DNA from: a virus
Strand: one strand, 5' to 3'
DNA length: 61,151 bases
Virus record (IMG/VR): IMGVR_UViG_3300022602_002290
Coordinates: 1-61,151 of that record
Shown here: piece after piece, positions 6,242 to 13,417 of the stretch
How the letters are laid out: the number at the start of each line of letters is the position of its first letter
How positions within the stretch are numbered: position 1 is the first letter of the stretch
Program-made: the position numbers and the translations under genes
Notes under the pieces: model-generated
Told to the model about the DNA's origin: nothing
Databases searched by the model: none
What the model saw: only the letters and a program-made list of their open reading frames with translations

Positions 6242-6349
6242 GCTTGTTCTGTAACGTGAGTTACGGAGCAAGCGTGCCGCAAGGCGCCTGATTCGACTAT
6301 GAAAAACCGTCTACCGTTAAAATTTGCGCTCTGCGCTACCGCTTCGCGG
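6242..6349 (+). ncRNA. structured leader with GNRA-loop hairpins
   Basis: Untranslated stretch before the methyltransferase. A 14-bp stem (6242-6255 with 6260-6273, two G-U pairs) closes a GTGA tetraloop. It is followed at once by a 5-bp stem with a GCAA tetraloop (6274-6287), and later by CCGC-TTC-GCGG (6339-6349). Two back-to-back GNRA hairpins suggest a folded RNA element. No uridine run follows, so it is not an ordinary intrinsic terminator. Confidence 0.45.
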
Positions 6350-6372
6350 CATCATTTGCTGGCATAACGCTC

Positions 6373-6966
6373 ATGGATTTACCAAATAATTCTATCAATG
6401 TTCGAGACAATATCAAACTCATAGCCAAGAGCATGTTCCCTTGGGTAGCGGGTGGAACTGTGCTGGAATTGGGTCCTTTTGATGGCTCGTTCTTTACTGA
6501 GCTCCTAAGTGGGCAAAGTTCGGGCTATACGGGCATAGAGTTAGATCCTGATGCCTGTGCTAGATTTAGAGAGTTATGGCCACGCTTACATCTTATAGAA
6601 CAGGATTGGGCCTATGCTGTTCGTGCTCCGGGTCGCTATGACTGTGTTGTGCTATTTGGAGTGCTCACCCATACTTCTAACCCTCTGGGCCTGTTGGAAG
6701 ACATTGTGCAGTATGTCAAGCCTAATCGTATACTACTAGAGTCGGAGCCTGGGTCTACTGTGCGCTGTGTACAAGAGGCCCTGAATACTCCAGGGCAGGG
6801 TCAGGCGCTAAGACCTCACTCGGGTCTTAGCATACAACTAGGTATAGAAGTCTATCGTTATGCTATGAATAGCCTGGGCTATGTAGAAAGGGCCCATTAT
6901 CCGGGCCCTCCTGTTGGGTTCAAATCAGACTGTTGCTATAGTGTATTTGAGCGGATCAATACTTGA
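6373..6966 (+). CDS. class I SAM-dependent methyltransferase
   Basis: 197 residues. Motif I is VLELGPFDGSFF (about 30-41), the acidic end of strand 2 is GIELDPDA, and the strand 4 region reads YDCVVLFGVLTHT, all standard for the Rossmann-fold methyltransferases. The small size and lack of a substrate domain resemble UbiE/Methyltransf_11-type enzymes acting on small molecules or sugars. No Shine-Dalgarno is seen before the ATG, which follows the hairpin-rich leader. It converges with the nuclease-like gene and overlaps it by 11 bases. Confidence 0.75.
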   Translation: MDLPNNSINVRDNIKLIAKSMFPWVAGGTVLELGPFDGSFFTELLSGQSSGYTGIELDPDACARFRELWPRLHLIEQDWAYAVRAPGRYDCVVLFGVLTHTSNPLGLLEDIVQYVKPNRILLESEPGSTVRCVQEALNTPGQGQALRPHSGLSIQLGIEVYRYAMNSLGYVERAHYPGPPVGFKSDCCYSVFERINT

Positions 6967-7639
6967 GATATCTTCTTACTGTTTTCTTCATACGCCTTTC
7001 CCATTTATCAAAATGTTCGGGCTCCCATAATGTACTGTGCCATCTAAAGCCGTCCTGCTGAAAAGCACTGAGCTTTAGTCCGATCGCGCTTTCATTGTGT
7101 TTACGCCTATTGAGATTGGCCAATACCTGCTTACCGGGCATTTTGTAACTGCCTATTAACTTATTTTCAGTACGATCGATCATAACAAGGTAAGTGTCGC
7201 GGTTCTTGCTTTTGAATGTTGAAGATGTCATATTCACTGTGTCAAACTTGCCTTCGAAATGGCTGGTAATTGACCTTTTACTGGAACTGTTGTCTAGATG
7301 TGCAGGATTATAATACAGGCCTCCCCTAATACCTAGGGCCAGATCATCTTGATTAACACCGCAGACTTTAACTTCTACATCTGTAAGATAGTTAACGCCG
7401 CCTTGTGAATACCACATGTAGCCATCTGCTCCTTGCTTTTTAAGACTGGGTATGGCTCCTATTGCTGTACAGCCTAGAATATCACTGTATTTGCTAAGAA
7501 CTGTGTCAAAACACAACTGATTAGTGGTTGTACCCTCCCAGAATGTAAACCCATCTAGATTTATAATTCCAGTGTCCATGCATTGTTTGACAATGTTGAC
7601 ATTTTTCTTCTTTACTGCCAAAAACTGTTCTGCATCCAT
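6956..7639 (-). CDS. candidate PD-(D/E)xK nuclease
   Basis: 227 residues, no close family recognised. A plausible nuclease core is visible: GADGYMWYSQ, then a beta-strand carrying DVEVKVCG (about 88-95) that supplies the E-x-K pair, with a further acidic or basic stretch after it. This is the arrangement in many restriction-type endonucleases. The C-terminus is basic (WERRMKKTVRRYLKY), fitting DNA contact. It has its own consensus sigma70 promoter. A role in degrading host or rival DNA is inferred, not shown. Confidence 0.5.
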   Translation of the reverse strand: MDAEQFLAVKKKNVNIVKQCMDTGIINLDGFTFWEGTTTNQLCFDTVLSKYSDILGCTAIGAIPSLKKQGADGYMWYSQGGVNYLTDVEVKVCGVNQDDLALGIRGGLYYNPAHLDNSSSKRSITSHFEGKFDTVNMTSSTFKSKNRDTYLVMIDRTENKLIGSYKMPGKQVLANLNRRKHNESAIGLKLSAFQQDGFRWHSTLWEPEHFDKWERRMKKTVRRYLKY

Positions 7640-7672
7640 GATATCTTTCTATAAAGTTGTTAAACTAGACAT

Positions 7673-7701
7673 AGTATACGGTCAGAATAAAACTATGTCA
7701 A
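7673..7701 (-). promoter_or_regulatory. sigma70-type promoter for the first nuclease-like gene
   Basis: Minus-strand TTGACA (7696-7701), 17-base spacer, TATACT (7673-7678). The leader to the ATG at 7639 is about 27 bases. The -35 lies at the very end of the upstream gene. Confidence 0.75.
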
Positions 7702-8390
7702 CCGATTTTGGCGATCGCTTGTTCAGGAGTTAGACAGTAAAGCTTCTTGAAACGCTCATAGTATTCTGTTTCTGTAAGGGCGTTGAATTCCCATGTGATA
7801 AGGTCCCTATTGGCCTTGCTTAGGTTTTCATCTAGGCGGGCTAACTTGCTTTCTAAGGGTGTAGTGCGTGTCATCCAACCCGTACCCTGGCTTGCACCAA
7901 ATGCACGTAATTGGGTATACTTGCGGCCCCTGTATTTGATCTCGTCTACCAGCTCTTGTTTAGATAATACAAATAGCTCGTAGTTAGTAGGGCTCCACGC
8001 TTTGAAGAACACATAGTAGGGTACATTCTCGTAGAAACGGAATTGCTTGCCCCCAATGCTACCCCCATCACGTAGGATAACTTTGAGCTCTGCGTTATTG
8101 TGGCCTAGAGTCTTGCCAGGGCCTACCCAGATATCACCGTAGTCATGCCCACGGTCTTGTTCTGGAATGTCTTGGCTTTGTAGTTTGGCACCCTTGAGCA
8201 AGTGGGCCACCCAGCCCTCGATATACTTCTCAGCTTGCTTGCCTGATAGGGTGTTGTAGATAACCCACATGTCAGGGTAGGCCAGCTCATAATACTCAGA
8301 GCTGGAGCCTATCTTTTTTCTGACTGCTTGGAGTTGTGTTAGTACTGCTCTTGCTTCTGCTAAGAGTTTAGAATGGTCCGTTGTTTCCAC
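7698..8390 (-). CDS. second candidate PD-(D/E)xK nuclease
   Basis: 230 residues. An acidic strand GDIWVG (about 86-91) is followed after a turn by AELKVIL (about 100-106), giving the D...E-x-K constellation of PD-(D/E)xK enzymes. GSIGGKQFRFYENVPYYVF then resembles the strand and helix that follow in restriction endonucleases. The first 30 residues and the last 60 look helical. It starts 23 bases inside the end of the glycosyltransferase-like gene, so the three minus-strand genes may form one transcript. No methyltransferase of a classical restriction pair overlaps it. Confidence 0.5.
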   Translation of the reverse strand: METTDHSKLLAEARAVLTQLQAVRKKIGSSSEYYELAYPDMWVIYNTLSGKQAEKYIEGWVAHLLKGAKLQSQDIPEQDRGHDYGDIWVGPGKTLGHNNAELKVILRDGGSIGGKQFRFYENVPYYVFFKAWSPTNYELFVLSKQELVDEIKYRGRKYTQLRAFGASQGTGWMTRTTPLESKLARLDENLSKANRDLITWEFNALTETEYYERFKKLYCLTPEQAIAKIG

Positions 8391-9189
8391 GTTCGCCGAT
8401 TACCCATGGGTTACGCCATAGTTCAACGCCGGGTAGGCTTTGCACTAGATAGCGTTGGTTGATAGCTTGCGCTATGGCCGCACCCCAACCTGGAGTGCAG
8501 ATGACTTGTTGAGCACCACTAATCCACTGTGCTAATTCTGCCACGTGCTTATAGCCTACACGGGTCATCTTGATACCCGTAACAGCTACCCACTCTTTGT
8601 AATCTGCTTCTGAGCCCAAGAATGTGCTCATGTTGCCTAGACCCTGCTGGGCCCATGCACTATATGTATCACGTGCTTCCCAGCCCGATCCTGTAACAAC
8701 AATACCCTTGCCTGTAGGACGGCCCACGTTGGCAGGAATGTCTAGCCAGCTGGTCATTTTGATCATGTTCCATTGGCTCCAATGTATGTTGCATACTTTG
8801 CCAAAACGGTCCATAGGGTGGCGATTGAAACGGTTGTCCATGTCTACTGTATAATCGATCTTGTCCAAATCCCAATCAACGATCTCACCAGTCCAAGGCT
8901 CAATGCTACGAACGTATGAACAGTTCTGGGCTAGGCTTTGGATGATTTCGATATCTTCATCATTTAGGCGCCCTGCTAGATCTGGAGGAGCCGCATGACC
9001 CATATAGTATTGATGTTTGGCTGATAGCAGGCCTTTAGCAATACGTACATGGCCACCCCCTAGGGCTCTTACATAAGCAAGGGCCTGGATAACTTCTAAG
9101 GGTGTTCCGGATATTTTGAATGTTTGTTCAGAGGGTACAGTCTCTGGGTTGAAATTTGGGTTTTGGGTGTGATCGATTTGTGTTAGCAT
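8368..9189 (-). CDS. GT-B (heptosyltransferase-like) glycosyltransferase
   Basis: 273 residues. The N-terminal strand and loop (QALAYVRALGGGHVRIAKG) and the C-terminal nucleotide-sugar half, ending in LAQWISGAQQVICTPGWGAAIAQA shown here as its pieces AELAQWISGAQ and CTPGWGAAIAQA, resemble the GT9 pattern in which a short search of the surroundings for a nucleotide-sugar site is made late in the protein. Catalytic residues cannot be assigned with confidence. Both a sigma70 promoter and a late-type box lie upstream, so it could be expressed early and late. It probably glycosylates a surface or DNA target. Confidence 0.5.
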   Translation of the reverse strand: MLTQIDHTQNPNFNPETVPSEQTFKISGTPLEVIQALAYVRALGGGHVRIAKGLLSAKHQYYMGHAAPPDLAGRLNDEDIEIIQSLAQNCSYVRSIEPWTGEIVDWDLDKIDYTVDMDNRFNRHPMDRFGKVCNIHWSQWNMIKMTSWLDIPANVGRPTGKGIVVTGSGWEARDTYSAWAQQGLGNMSTFLGSEADYKEWVAVTGIKMTRVGYKHVAELAQWISGAQQVICTPGWGAAIAQAINQRYLVQSLPGVELWRNPWVIGERGNNGPF

Positions 9190-9194
9190 GATTT

Positions 9195-9202
9195 TATTTA
9201 AG
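9195..9202 (-). promoter_or_regulatory. late-type promoter box CTTAAATA
   Basis: Five bases (AAATC) separate this minus-strand box from the ATG at 9189, the same spacing as in several other gaps. Confidence 0.45.
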
Positions 9203-9219
9203 TATCACTATTACTATCT

Positions 9220-9248
9220 ATTATACATTCTGAGCTTTAAATAGTCAA
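9220..9248 (-). promoter_or_regulatory. sigma70-type promoter
   Basis: Minus-strand TTGACT (9243-9248), 17-base spacer, TATAAT (9220-9225), giving a leader of about 24 bases before the ATG at 9189. Confidence 0.7.
9236..9243 (+). promoter_or_regulatory. late-type promoter box TTTAAATA
   Basis: Plus-strand box seven bases before the ATG at 9251, predicting a leader of about two bases. It overlaps the spacer of the divergent sigma70 promoter, so the two directions may compete. Confidence 0.4.
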
Positions 9249-9250
9249 CT

Positions 9251-10429
9251 ATGGATCAACCAAAAATATATTCTAAAACGGGCAGGCTCCCTCATAGCAA
9301 GTTTAGATTGGACAGTATCAAACCCTTACGCTACTGCGAATTCAAAAGACACACTATCTATTACTATCAAGTCTATGACCTGCTAAATCACGATGTGCAG
9401 ATGTCCAACTGCTTAGAAGAAGAAAATTGGACACATTTCAAGTTGGACAAGACAACCAAATTTGTGTATGAAAATAACAACGAAACATTTGACCGCAGAT
9501 TCGTAAATGAGTTGGCTGTATTAATAACCTTACGTGAACTGCCTTTGGACAGGGTCTATGTTATTGTAGTAGATGATATACACGCTGAGTTCCTACGATC
9601 TGGGCTAGAAGAATTAGGCATCACAGGAGTTAAGATAGCGGCCACATATCAAAGCATTGTGCTTACAGAAGTTCCAGAACCACAAGAGCCCATGTATAAG
9701 TTTTGTTGTCTTAGCCGTAACTACAGACCCTGGCGGTTGCGTTTGTTTGCAGATCTAGTCAACAAGGGCTTGATTGATGATTTTATCTATAGCTTTCACA
9801 ACATACAACCCTATGGAGTTCCTGTGCAATACAGTCTATTGCATTTAGCACACGATCTAAAAAAGCAGGGCATAGATGCAGAACAAGAGCCCCTAGCATC
9901 CTGGCTCAAACAAGTGCCCTATGACATTGGTGGGTCTATACAACAAAAGTTCCACAACGCTACCTACTCTGCGATACAGCATGCAGATATCAATCTAGTG
10001 ATAGAAAGCAAATTCAACCCTAATGAATATAGACGGCATGCGGCCTATGACCCTAGCTATCAGCCTGTGTTTCTAACAGAAAAAACATTCAAGGCCATAG
10101 CCTGCGCTAGACCCTTTATCATGTACAGCGTACCCGGCACACTTAAAGCCATACAATCAATGGGCTTTAAAACCTATAACGGTTTGATAAACGAAGACTA
10201 TGATGATATTGTTGATAATGAGCAACGCCATCAAGCCATACTAACTGAAATAGATCGTATCTGCAAGTTAAGCAAACTAGACTATGCTAATATGATGGCA
10301 GTATGCATACACATCGCAGAATACAATCAACGAGTATTCAAACGTCTAAAGGAACAAGCGGTATGGACAGAAGAAAACTTTCCTGATTTCCTGTGGCTGA
10401 ACAAATTCAAATTAGAAATGCAACAATGA
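9251..10429 (+). CDS. glycosyltransferase-like protein with EKTFK motif
   Basis: 392 residues. The best-conserved stretch, FLTEKTFKAIACARPFIM (about 277-294), followed by GTLKAIQSMGFKTYNG, also occurs in the gene at 14725. It recalls the nucleotide-sugar half of GT-B enzymes such as the alpha-1,3-fucosyltransferases (SEK...). The N-terminal 130 residues show no recognisable fold. A sugar-transfer role is inferred from this motif and from the neighbouring oxygenase, whose ATG overlaps its stop (ATGA). Confidence 0.5.
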   Translation: MDQPKIYSKTGRLPHSKFRLDSIKPLRYCEFKRHTIYYYQVYDLLNHDVQMSNCLEEENWTHFKLDKTTKFVYENNNETFDRRFVNELAVLITLRELPLDRVYVIVVDDIHAEFLRSGLEELGITGVKIAATYQSIVLTEVPEPQEPMYKFCCLSRNYRPWRLRLFADLVNKGLIDDFIYSFHNIQPYGVPVQYSLLHLAHDLKKQGIDAEQEPLASWLKQVPYDIGGSIQQKFHNATYSAIQHADINLVIESKFNPNEYRRHAAYDPSYQPVFLTEKTFKAIACARPFIMYSVPGTLKAIQSMGFKTYNGLINEDYDDIVDNEQRHQAILTEIDRICKLSKLDYANMMAVCIHIAEYNQRVFKRLKEQAVWTEENFPDFLWLNKFKLEMQQ

Positions 10430-11169
10430 TCAACCTCTACGACTATTTTAACAATTTACATTTAAAATACAATCCGCAAGAATATCACTTGGACTATATT
10501 CAAAAGAAACCTGTTCCCTATTTGGTTCTAGATGATTTCTTGCCCGATGATCTACTGGCCCAGGCGCAGAAAGAAATAGCACAGATACCTGACTATCAGT
10601 GGACTAAGTTTACACGCAAGGGCAGTCTTATGCGTGAGTGTAAGATATTCTCACATGCTCCTGTTATACAAACGCTGACACATTGTTTTAACAGCGGTGT
10701 GTTTCTTAATTGGCTAGAACAACTAACAGGCAAAGATAGGATCATCAGCGATCCCAAATTAGTAGGTGCTGGACTATCAACTTGCAGTCGTGGACACTTT
10801 CTTAATCTACACACAGACTTTAATTGGAATGAGCAACTGCATCTAAACCGTAGCTGTAGTGCTATCCTATACCTAAACCCTCAATGGGCTGAAACATGGA
10901 ATGGCGCATTAGAGTTTTGGGATTTCGAACGTACGGAATGTTTGGTAAAAACATACCCTATGCCAAACAGGCTGATCATATGGGACTATGATGAAAGACT
11001 CATACACGGATACCCCGCACCCTTAGATTGCCCAGCGGATCAACAGCGTGAAAACCTACGCTTGTTTTATTACAGCAGTAACTCAACACCCGTAAGCGAT
11101 CCACATCGCAGTTTATATTGGTGGGATGATAAAACCAAAACGCCATTTGACAATCGCAACGAAAGATAA
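10426..11169 (+). CDS. 2OG-Fe(II) oxygenase
   Basis: 247 residues from the ATG at 10426, which overlaps the preceding stop as ATGA. Iron ligands are H129 and D131 (LHTDFN) and H194 (IHGY); R209 or R212 would bind 2-oxoglutarate. The distal block RENLRLFYYSS is typical of PF13640-type prolyl-4-hydroxylase-like enzymes, which also modify sugars and small molecules in biosynthetic clusters. Coupling to the glycosyltransferase-like gene suggests the oxygenase acts on the same substrate or product. Confidence 0.75.
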   Translation: MINLYDYFNNLHLKYNPQEYHLDYIQKKPVPYLVLDDFLPDDLLAQAQKEIAQIPDYQWTKFTRKGSLMRECKIFSHAPVIQTLTHCFNSGVFLNWLEQLTGKDRIISDPKLVGAGLSTCSRGHFLNLHTDFNWNEQLHLNRSCSAILYLNPQWAETWNGALEFWDFERTECLVKTYPMPNRLIIWDYDERLIHGYPAPLDCPADQQRENLRLFYYSSNSTPVSDPHRSLYWWDDKTKTPFDNRNER

Positions 11170-11175
11170 TATACT
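11147..11175 (+). promoter_or_regulatory. sigma70-type promoter
   Basis: Plus-strand TTGACA (11147-11152), 17-base spacer, TATACT (11170-11175), overlapping the end of the oxygenase gene and firing into the 69-residue gene at 11194. Confidence 0.75.
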
Positions 11176-11193
11176 ATTCATACAGGAGATATA

Positions 11194-11403
11194 ATGTTAA
11201 AACCAACAGCAAACTATAAAATGAGCAAACAGCTCAAAACATCATTGGCTCTGAGCCATATGCAAGATCCACACCAAAAGGGTGAATGGAAACGTGCTAT
11301 GATACAGGCAGAATTGTATGGCGCTCTTGCTCCAAAGAAAGAAAAGCGTGAATACAAAGGTACTAACACACCTTTAACTGACGTTGTAGCAGATAGTGAA
11401 TAA
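11194..11403 (+). CDS. small conserved phage protein
   Basis: 69 residues, basic in the first half, with PTANYKMSKQLKTSLAL near the start and EWKRAMIQAELYG at 31-43. Short proteins with the same NYKMSK and K-R-x-M-I-Q-A-E-L elements are common in T4-like cyanophages; their function is unknown. AGGAG lies just before the ATG, and a near-consensus sigma70 promoter overlaps the preceding gene. It appears to be a separate short transcript ending near the hairpin at 11437. Confidence 0.65.
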   Translation: MLKPTANYKMSKQLKTSLALSHMQDPHQKGEWKRAMIQAELYGALAPKKEKREYKGTNTPLTDVVADSE

Positions 11404-11436
11404 TATACCTACTTATTGTTCAAAACGAGTCATTTT

Positions 11437-11453
11437 GGCCCTATTTTAGGGCC
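11437..11453 (+). terminator. hairpin, possible bidirectional terminator
   Basis: Perfect 7-bp stem GGCCCTA (11437-11443) and TAGGGCC (11447-11453) with a TTT loop, 33 bases after the stop of the small gene. No long uridine run follows on the plus strand (CGATATGAC), so its strength is uncertain. Confidence 0.45.
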
Positions 11454-11495
11454 GATATGACAAAATAAAGTAACTAAACTTACCCACAGAGGATT

Positions 11496-11523
11496 TTTAC
11501 ACACACAGACCGCAGTATACAAT
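11496..11523 (+). promoter_or_regulatory. possible sigma70-type promoter
   Basis: TTTACA (11496-11501), 16-base spacer, TACAAT (11518-11523), 18 bases before the ATG of the cell-wall hydrolase gene, with AAGGAGG in the short leader. Confidence 0.45.
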
Positions 11524-11541
11524 CAAAAGGAGGACACGATT

Positions 11542-12252
11542 ATGTCAATAACACAACGATTTTTTGGAGTGTTAGTAGCAGTATACGCCCTGACCGTAAT
11601 GGCACCCGGTCATGCAGAAGAGAGTTATCAGGTAGCATTATCAGATGGCTCTAGTTTTACAGCACAGGACTTTATAGGAATGGCTGAAGACAAAGTACAG
11701 GCAGTAGCAAGAACTATTGCGAATCCTGTAATCAATCAAAGAGAGTTAACTTGCCTTGCTAAGAACATATTTTATGAAGCAGGCAACCAACCAGAAGAAG
11801 GCAAAGTAGCCGTAGGTCTTGTAACACTTAACCGTGCTCAAGATGGCAGATTTAGTAACACCGTATGTGGTGTTGTTGATCAGAAAGCAGTCTTCGAAGT
11901 TCCAAGAACTCGCACAGTGACTAAACAGGTCAAGGTCGGATGGTTTGGTAAAACAGAAACTCAAACAGAAAAACAAACAACATGGCTTAAGGCCAGCGTT
12001 TGCCAGTTTAGCTGGCGTTGCATGTTTGTCAGACCCCCTATGAAAGATGACGAGCGTTGGGTTGAAAGCCAACGAGTAGCTCGTGAGCTTTTAGCGGATG
12101 AAGAGAATTATGAGTCTCTCAGAAACAAGTATTCTGATGCACTTTATTTCCATGCTACGGCGATTAAACCATCGTGGGCTAGGACTAAAGAACGAGTCAG
12201 TAAGATTGGCGGTCACATCTTTTACAAGGAGCGTGAATACGCTAAATATTGA
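11542..12252 (+). CDS. secreted SleB-like cell-wall hydrolase
   Basis: 236 residues with AAGGAGG eight bases upstream. An N-terminal signal peptide (about 1-25, ending near GHA) is followed by a Hydrolase_2 (SleB/CwlJ) domain: LTCLAKNIFYEAGNQPEEGKVAV (given here as CLAKNIFYEAGNQ, then GLVTLNRAQDGRF and SVCQFSWRC). The glutamate in YEAGNQ is the family's catalytic acid. SleB enzymes cleave peptidoglycan glycan strands; T4-like cyanophages carry similar genes. It is probably the endolysin or a particle-associated wall enzyme; the signal peptide suggests Sec-dependent export rather than holin release. Confidence 0.85.
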   Translation: MSITQRFFGVLVAVYALTVMAPGHAEESYQVALSDGSSFTAQDFIGMAEDKVQAVARTIANPVINQRELTCLAKNIFYEAGNQPEEGKVAVGLVTLNRAQDGRFSNTVCGVVDQKAVFEVPRTRTVTKQVKVGWFGKTETQTEKQTTWLKASVCQFSWRCMFVRPPMKDDERWVESQRVARELLADEENYESLRNKYSDALYFHATAIKPSWARTKERVSKIGGHIFYKEREYAKY

Positions 12253-12253
12253 T

Positions 12254-12505
12254 ATGAGAGCCATTGAATTCATATCAGAAATCGCAAACCCAACCCGAAG
12301 CCAATGTAAAAGTGGCAACACAAAAAGCCGTGTTCGCTACAACCAATGCGTTAGCCTAGGATACTTACCACATGATTCAGACCACACAGATGGTACTGGT
12401 AAACAAGGTGAGAAAGGATCCGGAGTACACCTAAGAGGTAAGGAAGGAGCCAAAGGGCAAAGCGAAAGACACGGCGGCAAAGTCAAAGACTACAGCGGCA
12501 AATAA
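12254..12505 (+). CDS. small protein with charged low-complexity tail
   Basis: 83 residues from the ATG at 12254, one base after the hydrolase stop. The first half (MRAIEFISEIANPTR, with cysteines at about 19 and 32) resembles short MRAxEFI-type proteins seen in T4-like marine phages. The second half is a Gly/Lys/Glu/Ser-rich repeat-like tail (GKQGEKGSG, GKEGAKGQS, GGKVKD) that should be disordered. No function is known. It is probably co-transcribed with the hydrolase and with the next small ORF, whose AAGGAG follows its stop. Confidence 0.55.
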   Translation: MRAIEFISEIANPTRSQCKSGNTKSRVRYNQCVSLGYLPHDSDHTDGTGKQGEKGSGVHLRGKEGAKGQSERHGGKVKDYSGK

Positions 12506-12515
12506 GGAGAAAACA

Positions 12516-12626
12516 ATGGTCTTAATAGACACATACCTCGCAGAAGTCATGCGAGTCCAAAAATCAATTGCTGAAACATTACACTTGGTAATTGTTGATA
12601 TCTTTAAAATAAAACCCAAATCATAA
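12516..12626 (+). CDS. 36-residue peptide, unknown
   Basis: Short ORF with a strong AAGGAG six bases before the ATG at 12516. The peptide opens MVLIDTYLAEVMRVQ and is amphipathic-helical, ending in a basic KIKPKS. It could be a small membrane-active or regulatory peptide. The good ribosome site and position at the end of the hydrolase operon support translation. The 38 bases up to the next gene show nothing recognisable. Confidence 0.5.
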   Translation: MVLIDTYLAEVMRVQKSIAETLHLVIVDIFKIKPKS

Positions 12627-12664
12627 GATACAGCTTTAGACTGAACCCCTAGATAATTAAGAGT

Positions 12665-13417
12665 ATGAAAATAGTTTTAGTTACTGGGGGTTTCGACCCT
12701 CTCCATTCTGGTCATTTAGATTTATTTTACAAAGCCCGCGACCTTGGCGATAGACTCATTGTTGGAGTCAATAGCGATGCTTGGCTTGAACGCAAAAAAG
12801 GCCGTGCGTTTTTAGATCTGCGTACTCGTGTAGATATCATACAAAGTTTAAGTATGGTCTACGGTGTTGATATTTGGGATGATAGCGACGGAACTGCTAT
12901 AAAACTGCTTGAAAAAGTAAAAAGAGAAAATCCTAACGACACTATCATATTTGCTAACGGCGGAGATCGTACAGCAAATAACATTCCAGAATTAGTTGTA
13001 CCTGATGTTATTTTTAAGTTCGGTGTCGGCGGAGAGGAGAAAAAGAATTCGAGCTCATGGGTCCTTGAAGAATGGAAAGCACCTAAGACTGAACGACCTT
13101 GGGGTTACTATCGAACCATATACGATATTCCTGGAACTAAAGTCAAAGAACTTACTGTTAATCCTGGAGAATCTCTTAGCCTACAGCGACACAGACAGAG
13201 ATCCGAGTTTTGGCATGTTGCCCAAGGTCGATGTGCAGTTGAGCAACGTATGGCCGGGGGTTACTCATTACCTACACTAACGTTAGATACACAACAGCAG
13301 ATAGTGATTCCACAAAACGAATGGCACAGATTATATAATCCATTTGAAGAGCCTTGCCGAATAGTAGAAATACAATACGGAACTGAATGTAGCGAGGAAG
13401 ACATTGAGCGAGATTGA
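12665..13417 (+). CDS. nucleotidyltransferase-cupin fusion
   Basis: 250 residues in two parts. Residues 1-130 form a cytidylyltransferase-type nucleotidyltransferase: GGFDPLHSGH with the HxGH motif at 14-17, as in RfaE and TagD, which activate sugar or glycerol phosphates; the usual C-terminal SxTTxI signature is only loosely matched by NSSSWVLEE. Residues 140-250 are a mannose-6-phosphate isomerase type II cupin (PWGYYRTI, then LSLQRHRQRSEFWHV, then IPQNEWHRLYNP). ManC enzymes join a different nucleotidyltransferase to this cupin. The fusion probably makes an activated sugar for the downstream genes. Confidence 0.75.
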   Translation: MKIVLVTGGFDPLHSGHLDLFYKARDLGDRLIVGVNSDAWLERKKGRAFLDLRTRVDIIQSLSMVYGVDIWDDSDGTAIKLLEKVKRENPNDTIIFANGGDRTANNIPELVVPDVIFKFGVGGEEKKNSSSWVLEEWKAPKTERPWGYYRTIYDIPGTKVKELTVNPGESLSLQRHRQRSEFWHVAQGRCAVEQRMAGGYSLPTLTLDTQQQIVIPQNEWHRLYNPFEEPCRIVEIQYGTECSEEDIERD

